This document shows, one piece after another, positions 43,408 to 52,745 of a stretch of 64,000 nucleotides of DNA. Location of the stretch: assembly GCF_000374305.1 (NCBI RefSeq), contig NZ_KB894099.1, positions 1 through 64,000 of the forward strand, read 5' to 3'. The stretch's first letter is position 1, and each line of letters begins with the position of its first letter. The DNA is from Actinomadura flavalba DSM 45200. Lineage in GTDB: Bacteria > Actinomycetota > Actinomycetes > Streptosporangiales > Streptosporangiaceae. The translations under genes and the position numbers were made by a program. The notes beneath the pieces are model-generated. The model did not search any database, was not told the DNA's origin, and saw only the letters and a program-made list of their open reading frames with translations.

Positions 43408-43457
43408 CGGTGGACCTTTCGCGCAGGGTGCGGGGGGAATCGCGATGAATGTAGGGA

Positions 43458-46055
43458 TCAGCCTTCGCGCGGGAAAAGCGAGGAATCCCTTGTTCCGGGG
43501 CGCCCGTTGACCGCGAGCTGCGTGCGCGAGCGGACGCCGAGCTTGCGGTAGATCCGCGTCAGCGCCGCCTCGACGGTCTTCACGCTCATGTTCAGCGTCG
43601 CCGCGATCTCCTTGTTGGTGGCGCCCCCGGCCGCCAGTTCCGCGACGCGTTCCTCCCCGGCGGTCAGGTCGCCGCCGCGCGCCGGGTCGAGCCGCGCGGC
43701 CTCCAGCCGGACCTGGCGGGTCCAGGGACGCGCCCGCGCGGCCGTGAAAACCTCGGACGCCTCGGCCAGCACGTCGCGGGCCGGGGCGCGGCGGCGCCTG
43801 CGGCGCAGGACGCGCGCGAGGGCCAGCAGCGACCGGCCCCGCTCGACGGGCAGCCCGAGGCCCGAGAACGCGTCGGCCGATGAGCGCAGCGCCGTCTCGG
43901 CGGCGGCCAGGTCGCCGGCGGCGGCGTGCAGGGCCGCGTCGGCGCGGTCGAGCGCCGCCAGGACGCCCGGCCGCCGCCGGGCGGCGGTGCGGGTGCGGGC
44001 CGTCAGGTCGCGGCCCCGGCGTTCGCGGCCGGTGGCCGCGTACGCGGCGATCAGGTCGGCGTGCCAGCGGAGCTGGGACGGGTCGGCGACACCGGCCGCC
44101 TCCTCCAGTTCGGCCACCCGTTCCAGCGGCGCGAGCGCCGCCGCCGGGTCGCCCGACACGAGCGCGACCGTCCCGAGCACGTGCAGGCTGCGGGCCAGGA
44201 AGATCAGGTCGTGCTCCTCGCGGGACGCCCGCGCGGCGTGGGTGGCCAGCAGCCGGGCGTCGTCCCAGGTGCCGCCCGCGACCTCGGCCGCCGCCAGGGT
44301 GAACCAGGCCGGGCCCGGAGACAGCCCCGCCGACTCGGTCAGCGCGACGGCGCGGCGGGCGTGGGCCAGGGCGCGGTCGCAGCGGCCCGCGCGGGCGTCG
44401 ATCTCGGCGCGGGTGCGCAGCAGGTCGACGGCGTCCTCGGCGGACGCCGCCCGCCGCACCCGCAGCCGCGCCAGCAGGGCGGCGGCCGCGTCGAGCCGGT
44501 CGTCGAAGACCGCGTGCCGGACGGCCAGGAACAGCGCCGAGTCGTTGAGCGGGCCCGGCCCGATCGGGCACAGGGTCAGCGCGCGGGCGAGCGTCCGCGC
44601 GGCGCCGGGGTGGCCGAGCAGCCGTTCGGTGCGCGCCCGCATCGTCAGCGCGCGGGCCAGCAGCTCGGGGTCGGCGGCGCGCTCGGCCAGCCGGACGGCG
44701 TCGCCGGCCTCGCGGCGGGCCAGGTCGGGCGCTCCCCCGGTCACGTTCGCGCGGATCGCCAACCGCAGCCGCACCTCGGCCTGGAGCGCGACGTCGCCGC
44801 CCGCGTCGGCCAGGGCGAGCGTGCCGGTGCCCGGCCGCCGTCCGATGCCCTGCCCGGTCGCGCGGAGCGCGGCCAGCCCGGCGCGGGCGCGGTCGGCGGG
44901 TCCGCCGACGCGGTCCAGCAGCGCGCCCGCCCGCGCGACCAGGTCGGGACGGCCCGCCCCGGCGGCGTCCTCGGCGGCGCTGACCGCCAGCGCCGGGTCG
45001 GCCGTCCGCTCAGCCGCGAGCAGGCCCAGTTCGGCCGCGTCGAGCAGGTCGCCGGACGCCCGCGCGGTGGCGGCGGCCCCGGCCAGCTCCGCCGCCACCG
45101 CCGGGGACGGCGCGCCGTGCGCCCGGTGGAACGCGCGGTCGACGGCGCCGCCGCACTCCGCGAGGCGGCGGTGCGTGGCCGTGCGGCGGCTCCAGCCCGC
45201 GGCGCGGACGACGAACGCGCTGATCGCGGTGCCGGTGAAGCGGACCGTCCCGGCCGCGTCGACGACGATCAGGCCCGCGTCGGCGGCGGGACCGAGCGCG
45301 GCGTCGGCGTGCCCGGCGCGCTCCAGCAGCGCCACGGTCGGCCTGCGCGCGAGCGCCGCCGTCAGCAGCGCGGCGCGGGCCGCCTCCGGCAGCGCCGCGA
45401 GCCCGGCGGCGACGAGGCCGTCCAGGGTCCGGTCGTCGTCGGCGGCTATCGCCAGCGCCCAGCCGGGCCGTCCGCCGGTGGCGGCGTGCACCCGCCCGGC
45501 CAGGTGGCAGGGCAGGCCGTGCGCGCCGAGGAGTTCCGCGACGTCCTGGCACGAGAGCGGCGGAACGGGCAGGTGCCGCGCGTCCGGCAACAGCGTCTCG
45601 GTGCCGGGGCGGCCCGCGACCGCGCACGCGGTGCCCGCGCGCGGCAGCGCGTACGCCAGCGCGGCGAGGCTGGCGGCGTCGGCGCGGTGCCCGTCGTCGA
45701 TCGTGAGCAGGGCCGGGCCGCCGTCGAGCAGCGCGGTGAGCGCGAACCGGACCGCCAGCGCGTCCGGCGGCCCGCCGGTGCGGCGCAGCACGGCGTCCAC
45801 GGCGGCGCGCTGCGCGCCCGGCAGCGCGCGGGGCGGGAGCGCCCGGACGATCTCCGCGACCAGCGCGTAGGGCGGTTCGTCGGCGCCGGGTCCGGTGGCG
45901 ACGGCGGTGACCGGCCCGCCGGACGCCGCGCCGAGCGCCCGCAGGACGGTGCTCGTCCCGACGCCGGGAGGCCCCGTCAGCACGACGCGCCCGCCCCCGG
46001 ACAGGGTCCGGCCCGCGACGGCGAGGATCTCCCGGCGGCCGGCGAGGGCTTCCAC
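43458..46055 (-). CDS. LuxR-family regulator with AAA ATPase domain (LAL type)
   Basis: An 865-aa regulator starting most likely at GTG 46055; an in-frame start at 46244 would overlap the divergent sigma gene. The N-terminal ATPase has VVLTGPPGVGTSTVLRALG, where the Walker A Lys is replaced by Thr, and Walker B LLTIDD. The middle is a long TPR-like helical region. The C-terminal HTH reads LTAGEERVAELAAGGATNKE and IAATLNMSVKTVEAALTRIY. It may control the neighbouring protease genes or the divergent sigma gene. No Shine-Dalgarno is clear. Confidence 0.9.
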   Translation of the reverse strand: MEALAGRREILAVAGRTLSGGGRVVLTGPPGVGTSTVLRALGAASGGPVTAVATGPGADEPPYALVAEIVRALPPRALPGAQRAAVDAVLRRTGGPPDALAVRFALTALLDGGPALLTIDDGHRADAASLAALAYALPRAGTACAVAGRPGTETLLPDARHLPVPPLSCQDVAELLGAHGLPCHLAGRVHAATGGRPGWALAIAADDDRTLDGLVAAGLAALPEAARAALLTAALARRPTVALLERAGHADAALGPAADAGLIVVDAAGTVRFTGTAISAFVVRAAGWSRRTATHRRLAECGGAVDRAFHRAHGAPSPAVAAELAGAAATARASGDLLDAAELGLLAAERTADPALAVSAAEDAAGAGRPDLVARAGALLDRVGGPADRARAGLAALRATGQGIGRRPGTGTLALADAGGDVALQAEVRLRLAIRANVTGGAPDLARREAGDAVRLAERAADPELLARALTMRARTERLLGHPGAARTLARALTLCPIGPGPLNDSALFLAVRHAVFDDRLDAAAALLARLRVRRAASAEDAVDLLRTRAEIDARAGRCDRALAHARRAVALTESAGLSPGPAWFTLAAAEVAGGTWDDARLLATHAARASREEHDLIFLARSLHVLGTVALVSGDPAAALAPLERVAELEEAAGVADPSQLRWHADLIAAYAATGRERRGRDLTARTRTAARRRPGVLAALDRADAALHAAAGDLAAAETALRSSADAFSGLGLPVERGRSLLALARVLRRRRRRAPARDVLAEASEVFTAARARPWTRQVRLEAARLDPARGGDLTAGEERVAELAAGGATNKEIAATLNMSVKTVEAALTRIYRKLGVRSRTQLAVNGRPGTRDSSLFPREG

Positions 46056-46242
46056 GCGCGCGAGCCTAGGCGGCCCGTCTTCCCGCGCGACAGCGGGAAA
46101 ACCCTTGCCCCGCGACCTTGTCACCCGCCTGCGCGAAACCCGGGCCAACGCGCGCGGTGACTGCCTTGCGTTCGGCTTCCGGCGCGAGGCATCGTCGGTC
46201 CCCCCGATTTCCTGCCGGGGCCACCGGAAGGAACGCGTGACC

Positions 46243-47730
46243 ATGAGCGAGGACCTGGCGGAGCGGGTGCGAGCGGGCGACGACCAGGCGGTCGCGGAGA
46301 TCTACGTGCGGCACAGCGCCGCCATGCTCGGCTACGCGCGGACGCTCTGCCGCGACGAGCACACCGCCGAGGACCTGGTCAGCGAGGCGTTCACCCGCAC
46401 GCTGCGGGCGGTGCGGCAGGGCGGCGGGCCGCGCGGCGCGTGGCGGCCGTACCTGTACGCGGCCGTGCGGAACCTGGCGGTGGACTGGGCCCGGACGCAG
46501 CGCCGCGCCGTCCTCGCCGACGACCTCGTCACGCTGTCCGACGGCCTCGCCGAGGGCACCGCCCCCGGCCCCGCCGAGCAGACCGCCCTGGCCGAGGACC
46601 GCGCGCTGATCGCGGCGGCGTTCCGGGCGCTGTCGGCGCGGCAGCAGAGCGTGCTGTGGCACACGATCGTGGAGGACGAGCCGCGCGCCGAGGTCGCCGC
46701 CGCCCTCGGCACCACCCCGAACCACCTCAGCGTGCTGATCTTCCGCGCCCGCGAGAGCCTGCGGGAGAGGTACCTGGCGCTGCACGGCTCCACCGGCTGC
46801 GCCGGGTTCTCGGCGGCGCTCGCGCACGCCGTCCGCAAGCCGGGCGCCCGGCAGCCGCGCAAGCTGCGCGAGCACCTGCGCGGCTGCCCGCGCTGCCGCA
46901 CCGGCTACGCCGAGCTGACCGACCTGAACCGGCACCTGCGCGCCGCGCTGCTGCCCGCCGCGTTATCGCCCGTGTTCCTCGGCCGGTCCGGGGTGGACGC
47001 GGGTGCCGTCGCGGCCGGGAAGACGGGTGTGCTGCACAAGCTGGCGACGCTGCCCGCCGCCGGGCTCACGGCGGCCGGGGCGGCGTTCGTCGCCGTCCCG
47101 GCGGTGGTCGTGGTGGGCCTGCCCGACGCCCCGGAGCCGGGGCACCGCCCGCCGGTCGCGGTGCCGTCGGCGGCGTCCGCCGCGCCCCGGGCGTCCGGGG
47201 CGCCGGAGCGCGTTCCGTCTCCCTCGGCGGCGCCGGACTCGACGGTCGTCTTCGTCGCCGACCCGGCCCGCGACGGACGCGCCTCGCCCACGCGCCGGGC
47301 GAGCCGGGCGCGCACCGCGCCGCCGTCCGCCGGTCCCGACGCGGCGCAGCGGCGGGCGATCCGGGACGGCCGGGTGATGATCGCCGCCGCCAACCGGGGG
47401 CGGGCGGGCCACGGCCTGCCCGCCCTGCGCGTCGACGGACGGCTCGACCGGGCGGCGGCCGTGCAGGTGCTGGAGATGGCCGCCGACGGGACGGTCCAGG
47501 TGCGGTCGTCGTCGTCGGAGCTGACCCGCCGCTACGGCTACCCGGCCTGGTCCGGGGACTACCGCTCGGGCGGCATCGACCCCGCCACCGTCGCGGACCG
47601 CTGGTTCGGCGCGCGGGCGCCCGAGGGCGGCGCGGCCCGTTCGCCCGGCACCCGCGCCATCGGCGCCGGGTGCTCCACCGGCGCGGACGGCAGGACCACG
47701 TGGTGCGTGCTGCTCGTCGGGCGGAGCTGA
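46243..47730 (+). CDS. ECF sigma factor fused to zinc finger, TM helix and CAP-like domain
   Basis: A 495-aa protein. Sigma region 2 is at about 15-85 and region 4 at 115-178 (LSARQQSVLWHTIVEDEPRA ... TTPNHLSVLIFRARESLR). A zinc-finger-like HLRGCPRC (H211, C215, C218) follows, as in anti-sigma factors, then one TM helix (268-293), a Pro/Ala-rich stretch, and a C-terminal CAP/SCP-like domain (370-495, MIAAANRGRAGHGLPALRVD). The sensor would sit outside the cell and the sigma inside. A GTG at 46237 is an alternative start. Divergent from the LuxR-type regulator. Confidence 0.85.
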   Translation: MSEDLAERVRAGDDQAVAEIYVRHSAAMLGYARTLCRDEHTAEDLVSEAFTRTLRAVRQGGGPRGAWRPYLYAAVRNLAVDWARTQRRAVLADDLVTLSDGLAEGTAPGPAEQTALAEDRALIAAAFRALSARQQSVLWHTIVEDEPRAEVAAALGTTPNHLSVLIFRARESLRERYLALHGSTGCAGFSAALAHAVRKPGARQPRKLREHLRGCPRCRTGYAELTDLNRHLRAALLPAALSPVFLGRSGVDAGAVAAGKTGVLHKLATLPAAGLTAAGAAFVAVPAVVVVGLPDAPEPGHRPPVAVPSAASAAPRASGAPERVPSPSAAPDSTVVFVADPARDGRASPTRRASRARTAPPSAGPDAAQRRAIRDGRVMIAAANRGRAGHGLPALRVDGRLDRAAAVQVLEMAADGTVQVRSSSSELTRRYGYPAWSGDYRSGGIDPATVADRWFGARAPEGGAARSPGTRAIGAGCSTGADGRTTWCVLLVGRS

Positions 47731-47738
47731 CGCGGGGG

Positions 47739-47790
47739 CCTTCGTGACCGGCCCGGCCGAGCGGGGGCGGGGCCGGGCCGGTCACGAAGG
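47739..47790. terminator. bidirectional terminator between convergent genes
   Basis: A perfect 20-bp stem (47739-47758 with 47771-47790) and a 12-nt loop, lying 8 bp past one stop and 3 bp past the other. Confidence 0.85.
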
Positions 47791-47792
47791 GG

Positions 47793-49202
47793 TCAGGCGC
47801 CCCGCGTCCAGCGTTGACCGGCCGTGCCGTCGCACGTCCGGATGACCGTGGCGGAACCGCCGCCGGTGGTGGTCAGGCACTTGCCGGTGGCGCTGCGCAG
47901 CGTGGTGCCGTCGTGGGTCCACTGCTGGTTCGGCTGGCCGTGGCACGGCCACAGGATGACGGGCGTGCCGTCCGCCGTCGCGTTGCCGCGCACGTCCAGG
48001 CAGGCGCCGAGCGAGCGCAGCGTCCGGTCGCCGGACGGGGTCCAGCGCTGGTTCGCGCCGTCGTGGCAGGCCCAGGTCAGGACCCGCGTCCCGGCCGTGG
48101 CCGCGCCGCCCGCGACGTCCAGGCAGCGTCCCTCGGCGTCGGCGTAGCGCTGGGCGCCGCCGGACGCCTGGCCGGTGACGCGGACGGTCGCGCCGGTCGC
48201 GGTGACCGACACGGTCTCGACGGTCACGCCGCCGTCGGTGACGCGGGAGCCGGGCTTGAGGCCGGTGTCGTCCTTGCCGCCGGTGGCGGGCGAGGGGTCG
48301 ACGAGCTGCGAGGTGTGGAAGGCGCCCCGCTTCGTCAGATGCAACTGCACGCCCTCGCCGACGCCGGTGTCGATCGTGTTGCCGTTCTTCCGGTACGCCA
48401 CGGTGATCCGGTCTCCGCCGGTGCCGCGCGGCAGTTCCAGCACCCGCGCGCCCGCGACCGACGCGGGCGCGTGCAGCGGCACCAGCGTGTAGGTGCCCGG
48501 CGCCGGAGCGGTGCGGAGCTGCGCGGGCGGAACCCAGCCCAGGTGCAGCAGTTCGGGCGCGGACAGGCCGCTGGCGTATCCGCCGCCGCCCATCACCGAC
48601 GAGCCCCGGTACCCGGCGTCGGCGCAGTTCGACAGCGTGCCCGCCGCGCACGTCACGCTGGACAGGTGGCGCAGGCCGAGGTTGTGGCCGAGTTCGTGCG
48701 CGACGCCGCTGGCGCTGCCGCCGTCCGGCATCCACGTCACCGACCCCGGCTGCTGGCCCAGGCCGCCCCATCCGCACTTGGCGAGCCGGTTCGGGAACCA
48801 GATCGCCAGCGAGTCGTAGCCGGTGACGCCGCGCGCCGCGAGCATCTCACGCGTCTTGGTGTTCATCCTCCCGGAGTCGCAGGCGGCGGCCATGTCGATC
48901 GTCCACGGGCCCAGCACCTCCGGGCGTCCGGGCAGCGGCGCGAACGTCAGCGCGCCGTCGCTCGCCTCCCGGAAGTAGCGGGCGGAGGACTGGCCGTCGC
49001 CGAAGTACATGTCCCGCACCTTGGCGCGGTAGGCGGCGGAGGCGTCGATGCGGCTGTCGGTGAAGTCGACCAGCACCACGGCGAGACGCTTGGTGACGGC
49101 CTGCGCCGGCGCGGCGTCCGCCGTGGCGGGCACCGCCGTCAGCCCGGCCAGGACCAGCGCGGCCAGCGCGGCCGCGCGCCATCGACATCGTCGTTGCTCC
49201 AT
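47793..49202 (-). CDS. secreted M11-like zinc metalloprotease with ricin-type lectin domain
   Basis: A 469-aa protein starting at ATG 49202. Signal 1-31, then a gametolysin/snapalysin-like domain with VAHELGHNLGLRH (HExxHxxGxxH zinc site). A beta-domain with VTVAYRKNGNTIDTG follows. The last 120 residues are a CBM13 beta-trefoil with three QxW-type units (GANQRWT, NQQWTHDG, GQRWTRG) for polysaccharide binding. Extracellular. Confidence 0.9.
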   Translation of the reverse strand: MEQRRCRWRAAALAALVLAGLTAVPATADAAPAQAVTKRLAVVLVDFTDSRIDASAAYRAKVRDMYFGDGQSSARYFREASDGALTFAPLPGRPEVLGPWTIDMAAACDSGRMNTKTREMLAARGVTGYDSLAIWFPNRLAKCGWGGLGQQPGSVTWMPDGGSASGVAHELGHNLGLRHLSSVTCAAGTLSNCADAGYRGSSVMGGGGYASGLSAPELLHLGWVPPAQLRTAPAPGTYTLVPLHAPASVAGARVLELPRGTGGDRITVAYRKNGNTIDTGVGEGVQLHLTKRGAFHTSQLVDPSPATGGKDDTGLKPGSRVTDGGVTVETVSVTATGATVRVTGQASGGAQRYADAEGRCLDVAGGAATAGTRVLTWACHDGANQRWTPSGDRTLRSLGACLDVRGNATADGTPVILWPCHGQPNQQWTHDGTTLRSATGKCLTTTGGGSATVIRTCDGTAGQRWTRGA

Positions 49203-49342
49203 CGGGGGGCTCACTTCCTGGAGTGGGACATCACTCCTGAGACCCCCGCCGGGCCCACCGATTACAACTTCCGCGAAGAAAGCCCGAGGGATGGCGGCCA
49301 CGCCGGCCGGTCGGTGCCTGCTGCTCGCCTTCTCTCCGGTGC

Positions 49343-50149
49343 CTACCCGATGAGGCCGACGCCCGCGAAGTGCGGGACCTCTTCGGGGGGCTGGGCTGAG
49401 GGGGCGGGGCGCCATTGAGAGCAGGAGACGACGCCGGGTTCGAGCAGCTCGGTGCCCTCGAAGAAGGCGGCGATCCCCGCCTGCGAGCGGGCGGTGATGG
49501 GGGTGCCGCCGCGTTCCATGACCGAGCGGACGGCGCGGCGCATGGCCTCGCCGTCGAGGGTGTCGCTGGTGTGGTCGCAGGTGTGGGAGATGACCAGCAG
49601 GCTGCCGGGGGCGAGCGGGGCTCGCAGGCGGCGAACGATGTCGCGGGCCTCGTCGTCGTCCAGGATGTGGTTCAGGACGCCGAGGAGCAGCAGCGCGACC
49701 GGTTCGCGCAGGTCGAGGGTCTGCGCGGCGTCGCGCAGGATCAGCTCGGGCTCGCGCAGGTCGGCCTGGAGGTACTCGGTGACGCCGTGCGGATGGCTGC
49801 TGAGCAGCGCGCGGGCGTGGGTGAGGACCAGCGGGTCGTTGTCGACGTAGACGACGCGCGCCTCGGGCGCCAGTCGCTGGGCCGCCTCGTGGGTGTTGTC
49901 CACGGTCGGCAGCCCGGACCCCAGGTCGAGGAACTGCCGGATGCCGCGCGAGACGGCCAACCGGACGGCGCGGCCGAGGAACGCCCGGTCCTGCCGGGCG
50001 GACACCGCGATGCCGGGCACATGCCGGATCACCTCGTCACCGGCCTCCCGGTCGGCGCGGTAGTTGTCCTTGCCGCCCAGCCAGTAGTCCCAGATGCGAG
50101 CCGAATGCGGCACGCTCGTGTCGATCCCGGACGGCGGCTCCTGACTCAC
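49343..50149 (-). CDS. DUF574 SAM-dependent methyltransferase
   Basis: A 268-aa protein starting at GTG 50149 with GGGAG five bases upstream. SARIWDYWLGGKDNYRADREAGD is the family signature, QFLDLGSGLPT the SAM-binding loop and ARVVYVDNDPLVLTHA the ribose-binding strand. This family is greatly expanded in actinomycetes; substrates are unknown. A GTG at 50155 is a second option. The gene is monocistronic. Confidence 0.93.
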   Translation of the reverse strand: MSQEPPSGIDTSVPHSARIWDYWLGGKDNYRADREAGDEVIRHVPGIAVSARQDRAFLGRAVRLAVSRGIRQFLDLGSGLPTVDNTHEAAQRLAPEARVVYVDNDPLVLTHARALLSSHPHGVTEYLQADLREPELILRDAAQTLDLREPVALLLLGVLNHILDDDEARDIVRRLRAPLAPGSLLVISHTCDHTSDTLDGEAMRRAVRSVMERGGTPITARSQAGIAAFFEGTELLEPGVVSCSQWRPAPSAQPPEEVPHFAGVGLIG

Positions 50150-50184
50150 GCGCACTCCCTCGTCGATCCTTCCTTCACTGTACG

Positions 50185-50676
50185 TCAGCGGCCGGTCGCG
50201 CCGTCGATGAGCTCGCGGAGGATGTCGGCGTGACCGGCGTGGCGGGCGGTCTCCTCGATCATGTGGGCGAGGGCCCAGCGGACGGTGGGGGCGGGGCGTT
50301 TCGAGCGGGGGCGGGGCACCGGGGCGGTGAGATCGGTGCACGCGTCCAGCACGTCGTTCGCCCGCTCGACCGTCTCCCGGTACCGGGCGACGACCTCGGC
50401 CACGGTCCGTCCCGGCGGGGCCTGGAAGGTCGCCTGCCAGTCCGCGACCTCCTCGCCGAGGAACATCGCGCCCTCCACGGCGGTCAGGTGGTGCAGGAGA
50501 CCGAGCAGGTTCGTGCCGGACGGCACCGCCGCCGCCCGCGCCTCGGCGTCGGGGGCACCGTCGACCTTCGCGGCGACCGACGCGCGCAGGTAGTCGAGGA
50601 ACCCCCGCAGCACCTCCGCCTCATCGCCACCCGTACGGGGCGGCGGGGTGTCACGCCGCGTGGCCCTCACCATCAC
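50185..50676 (-). CDS. DinB-family (DUF664) protein
   Basis: A 163-aa four-helix protein. The three His of a DinB metal site can be read in LLGLLHHLTAVE and MIEETARHAGHADILRE. ETARHAGHAD is diagnostic. DinB-like proteins include mycothiol-dependent enzymes; no substrate can be given. GTG 50676 has GGAGGAG seven bases upstream and is preferred over ATG 50673. Same direction as, and about 35 bp upstream of, the DUF574 gene. Confidence 0.88.
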   Translation of the reverse strand: MMVRATRRDTPPPRTGGDEAEVLRGFLDYLRASVAAKVDGAPDAEARAAAVPSGTNLLGLLHHLTAVEGAMFLGEEVADWQATFQAPPGRTVAEVVARYRETVERANDVLDACTDLTAPVPRPRSKRPAPTVRWALAHMIEETARHAGHADILRELIDGATGR

Positions 50677-50808
50677 ACATCAACTCCTCCGGTCGGCCCC
50701 CAGTCTTGCCGAAACAGCGCGCTCAGGCACGCAACCTTGCCGTTCCAGCAAACCCATGGCCGATTGTGGGCGGTGGCCGAGCAGCCGCGCCGGGCGCAGA
50801 CTGGGGGG

Positions 50809-51111
50809 ATGCGGACGGGTGCGGTGGTGCGGGTCGGTGGGTTGGCGCTGCTCGTCGGGGCGGGGGTGGGGACCGTCGGGTACGCGATCGTGGCGGGGCT
50901 GGACGCCGCCGACAAGCTGGCGAGCGTGGTCGGCGCGGTGACGGCGCTGGTCGCGCTGGGGCTGACGGTGTGGGCGCTGCGGCGGCGCGGCGACCGCGAC
51001 GGGCCGGGCGCGGCGTCGTTCACGGTGAACAGCCGCGACGTCGGCAGCGTGAACCAGGCGTCGCACATCGACACGCTCATCGTCGGGGAGCCGCGGCGGC
51101 CCGACGTGTGA
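50809..51111 (+). CDS. small membrane protein with antiphage-like C-terminal tail, function unknown
   Basis: A 100-aa protein starting at ATG 50809 after a run of six G. Two TM helices (about 8-28 and 40-58) are followed by SFTVNSRDVGSVNQASHIDT, resembling the repeat-rich tails (xVGSVxQA) of small actinomycete proteins next to NTPase or STAND genes. No such partner is adjacent here. Role unknown. Confidence 0.55.
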   Translation: MRTGAVVRVGGLALLVGAGVGTVGYAIVAGLDAADKLASVVGAVTALVALGLTVWALRRRGDRDGPGAASFTVNSRDVGSVNQASHIDTLIVGEPRRPDV

Positions 51112-51132
51112 GGCGTTTGGGGCGGGGCGGGG

Positions 51133-52371
51133 TCAGAGGGGGTTGGGCTCGACGAGGCCGGTGCGGCGGGCGTGGAGGATGAGGTGCAGCGTGAGCTGGG
51201 TATCAGGGGTGTAGAGGGTGGGGCCCAGGAGCTGTTCGAGCTTGCGGAGGCGGTAGCGGACCGTCTGGGGGTGGACGTGGAGGGCGGCGGCGACGGCGGT
51301 GGAGTTGAAGCGGTGCTCGATCAGGGCGAGCAGCGTGTCGGCGAGGCCGTTGCGGAGCGCGGGGCGTTCGTCGAAGATCGCCAGGCGGTCGGCGGCGACC
51401 AGCTCCACCAGCTCGCGCTCCCGCAGCATCAGCAGCGCGGGCAGGTGGTCGGTGACGACGATGGGCGCGTCGGTGCCGACGAGCCCGGCGTCGGCCAGGG
51501 CGAGGCCCTGGTGGGCCCAGCGGGCCGACTTCGCGCAGTCGGTCACCGGCACCGGAGGGCCGATCGCGGCGATCCAGCCGTCCAGTCCGGCGATGAGCCG
51601 CTGGCGACGGCCGGGGCCGTCCGGGTCGGGAAGGATCACGACGGGGTCGTCCAGGTGGAGCCCGCACAGCGCGTCCGGCGGCACGTCGGGAGGACGCGGA
51701 CGGGCCGTGTCGCGGGCGCGCAGCGCGACGGCCGCGACGGTCGCGGGCAGCCGCCAGCCCGCCCGGCGGGCCAGCTCGTCCAGCGGCGGACGGGCGGGCG
51801 GGTCGGGGTCGAGCAGGTGCGCCAGCAGCCGGTGGCGGCGGCCGTCGGTGCGTCCGCCGGAACCGGCCTCGGCGTCGGCGTATCCGGCCGCCGCCTCCTC
51901 GGTGACGCGGTCGGTGTAGGCGAACACCGCCTGGGCGATCTGCCCGATCTCCGACACGTGCGTGTTCAGGCCGAGCCGTTCGGCCTGGTCGGTGAGCCGG
52001 ACGATCGCGACGCCCGCCCCGATCCGGACGGCGCTGCGCCAGGCGTCCAGCGACCGGCCCTCGCGGGCCTCGCCCGCGCCGACCTCGCGCGCGAACTCCA
52101 GCACCCCGTCCGACGACAGCGTCCCGTCGCCCATGAGGTCGACGAAGTGCCCGATCAGCACCTCGACCATGGCCTCCAGCGTCCGCGCGTACCGGGGGTC
52201 GTCGGGCCGGACGTACTGCGGCACCTCGCGGCGGATGCGGTCGGCGGCCTCGCGGGCGATGACGGGGACGGCGGAACGCAGCGCGGGCGCCGCGTGGGCC
52301 ACCCGCGTCAGGCCCTCCGCCGACAGGTCCGAGAGGTCGGCCAGGGCGAGGGTCGCGCCGGTCGTTCGCAT
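51133..52371 (-). CDS. PucR/CdaR-family transcriptional regulator
   Basis: A 412-aa regulator starting at ATG 52371 with AAGGGG nine bases upstream. The N-terminal half (about 30-170) is a helical RsbRD-like domain; the middle is a degenerate GGDEF-like domain. The C-terminal HTH of the PucR family is RFNSTAVAAALHVHPQTVRYRLRKLEQLLG. Divergent from a paralogue at 52746. Ligand and target unknown. Confidence 0.9.
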   Translation of the reverse strand: MRTTGATLALADLSDLSAEGLTRVAHAAPALRSAVPVIAREAADRIRREVPQYVRPDDPRYARTLEAMVEVLIGHFVDLMGDGTLSSDGVLEFAREVGAGEAREGRSLDAWRSAVRIGAGVAIVRLTDQAERLGLNTHVSEIGQIAQAVFAYTDRVTEEAAAGYADAEAGSGGRTDGRRHRLLAHLLDPDPPARPPLDELARRAGWRLPATVAAVALRARDTARPRPPDVPPDALCGLHLDDPVVILPDPDGPGRRQRLIAGLDGWIAAIGPPVPVTDCAKSARWAHQGLALADAGLVGTDAPIVVTDHLPALLMLRERELVELVAADRLAIFDERPALRNGLADTLLALIEHRFNSTAVAAALHVHPQTVRYRLRKLEQLLGPTLYTPDTQLTLHLILHARRTGLVEPNPL

Positions 52372-52745
52372 CGTGTCCCCTTTCGGCCGTCCGGCGTCCG
52401 CTCCAGGTCGCCGGGCGCGCCACCGTGTCACCGCGCCGGAAAAATTGTCAATCCCTGCTCGGATAAGCACGGGGACCACTCAGCGCATGCGAATCGGCGC
52501 GCCCCGAAAAGGCACGCTTCCCGGTATACAGCCAGTTCAGCGCCTCGCGCCAACGCCGCGAACCGCAGAAATCCTGCCATTTCCGGTGTCCGGAACGGCC
52601 GTTGGCGCGGTCCCGCGCGCCGCCGTTCTTTGTGTCAGGTCACAAGAGTTCATGGCATCCCGCCCCACGAACATCGTCGGTGGATCACTGGACCGGGGGC
52701 CGTTCCGTCGGCCACCATGCGTGTTCCCACCCCCACGGAGGCGTC
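52372..52745. promoter_or_regulatory. divergent control region between two PucR-type genes
   Basis: 374 bp without a gene. An inverted repeat TTGTG-N6-CACAA lies at 52630-52645, about 100 bp upstream of the rightward gene. No other conserved site was recognised. Confidence 0.35.
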
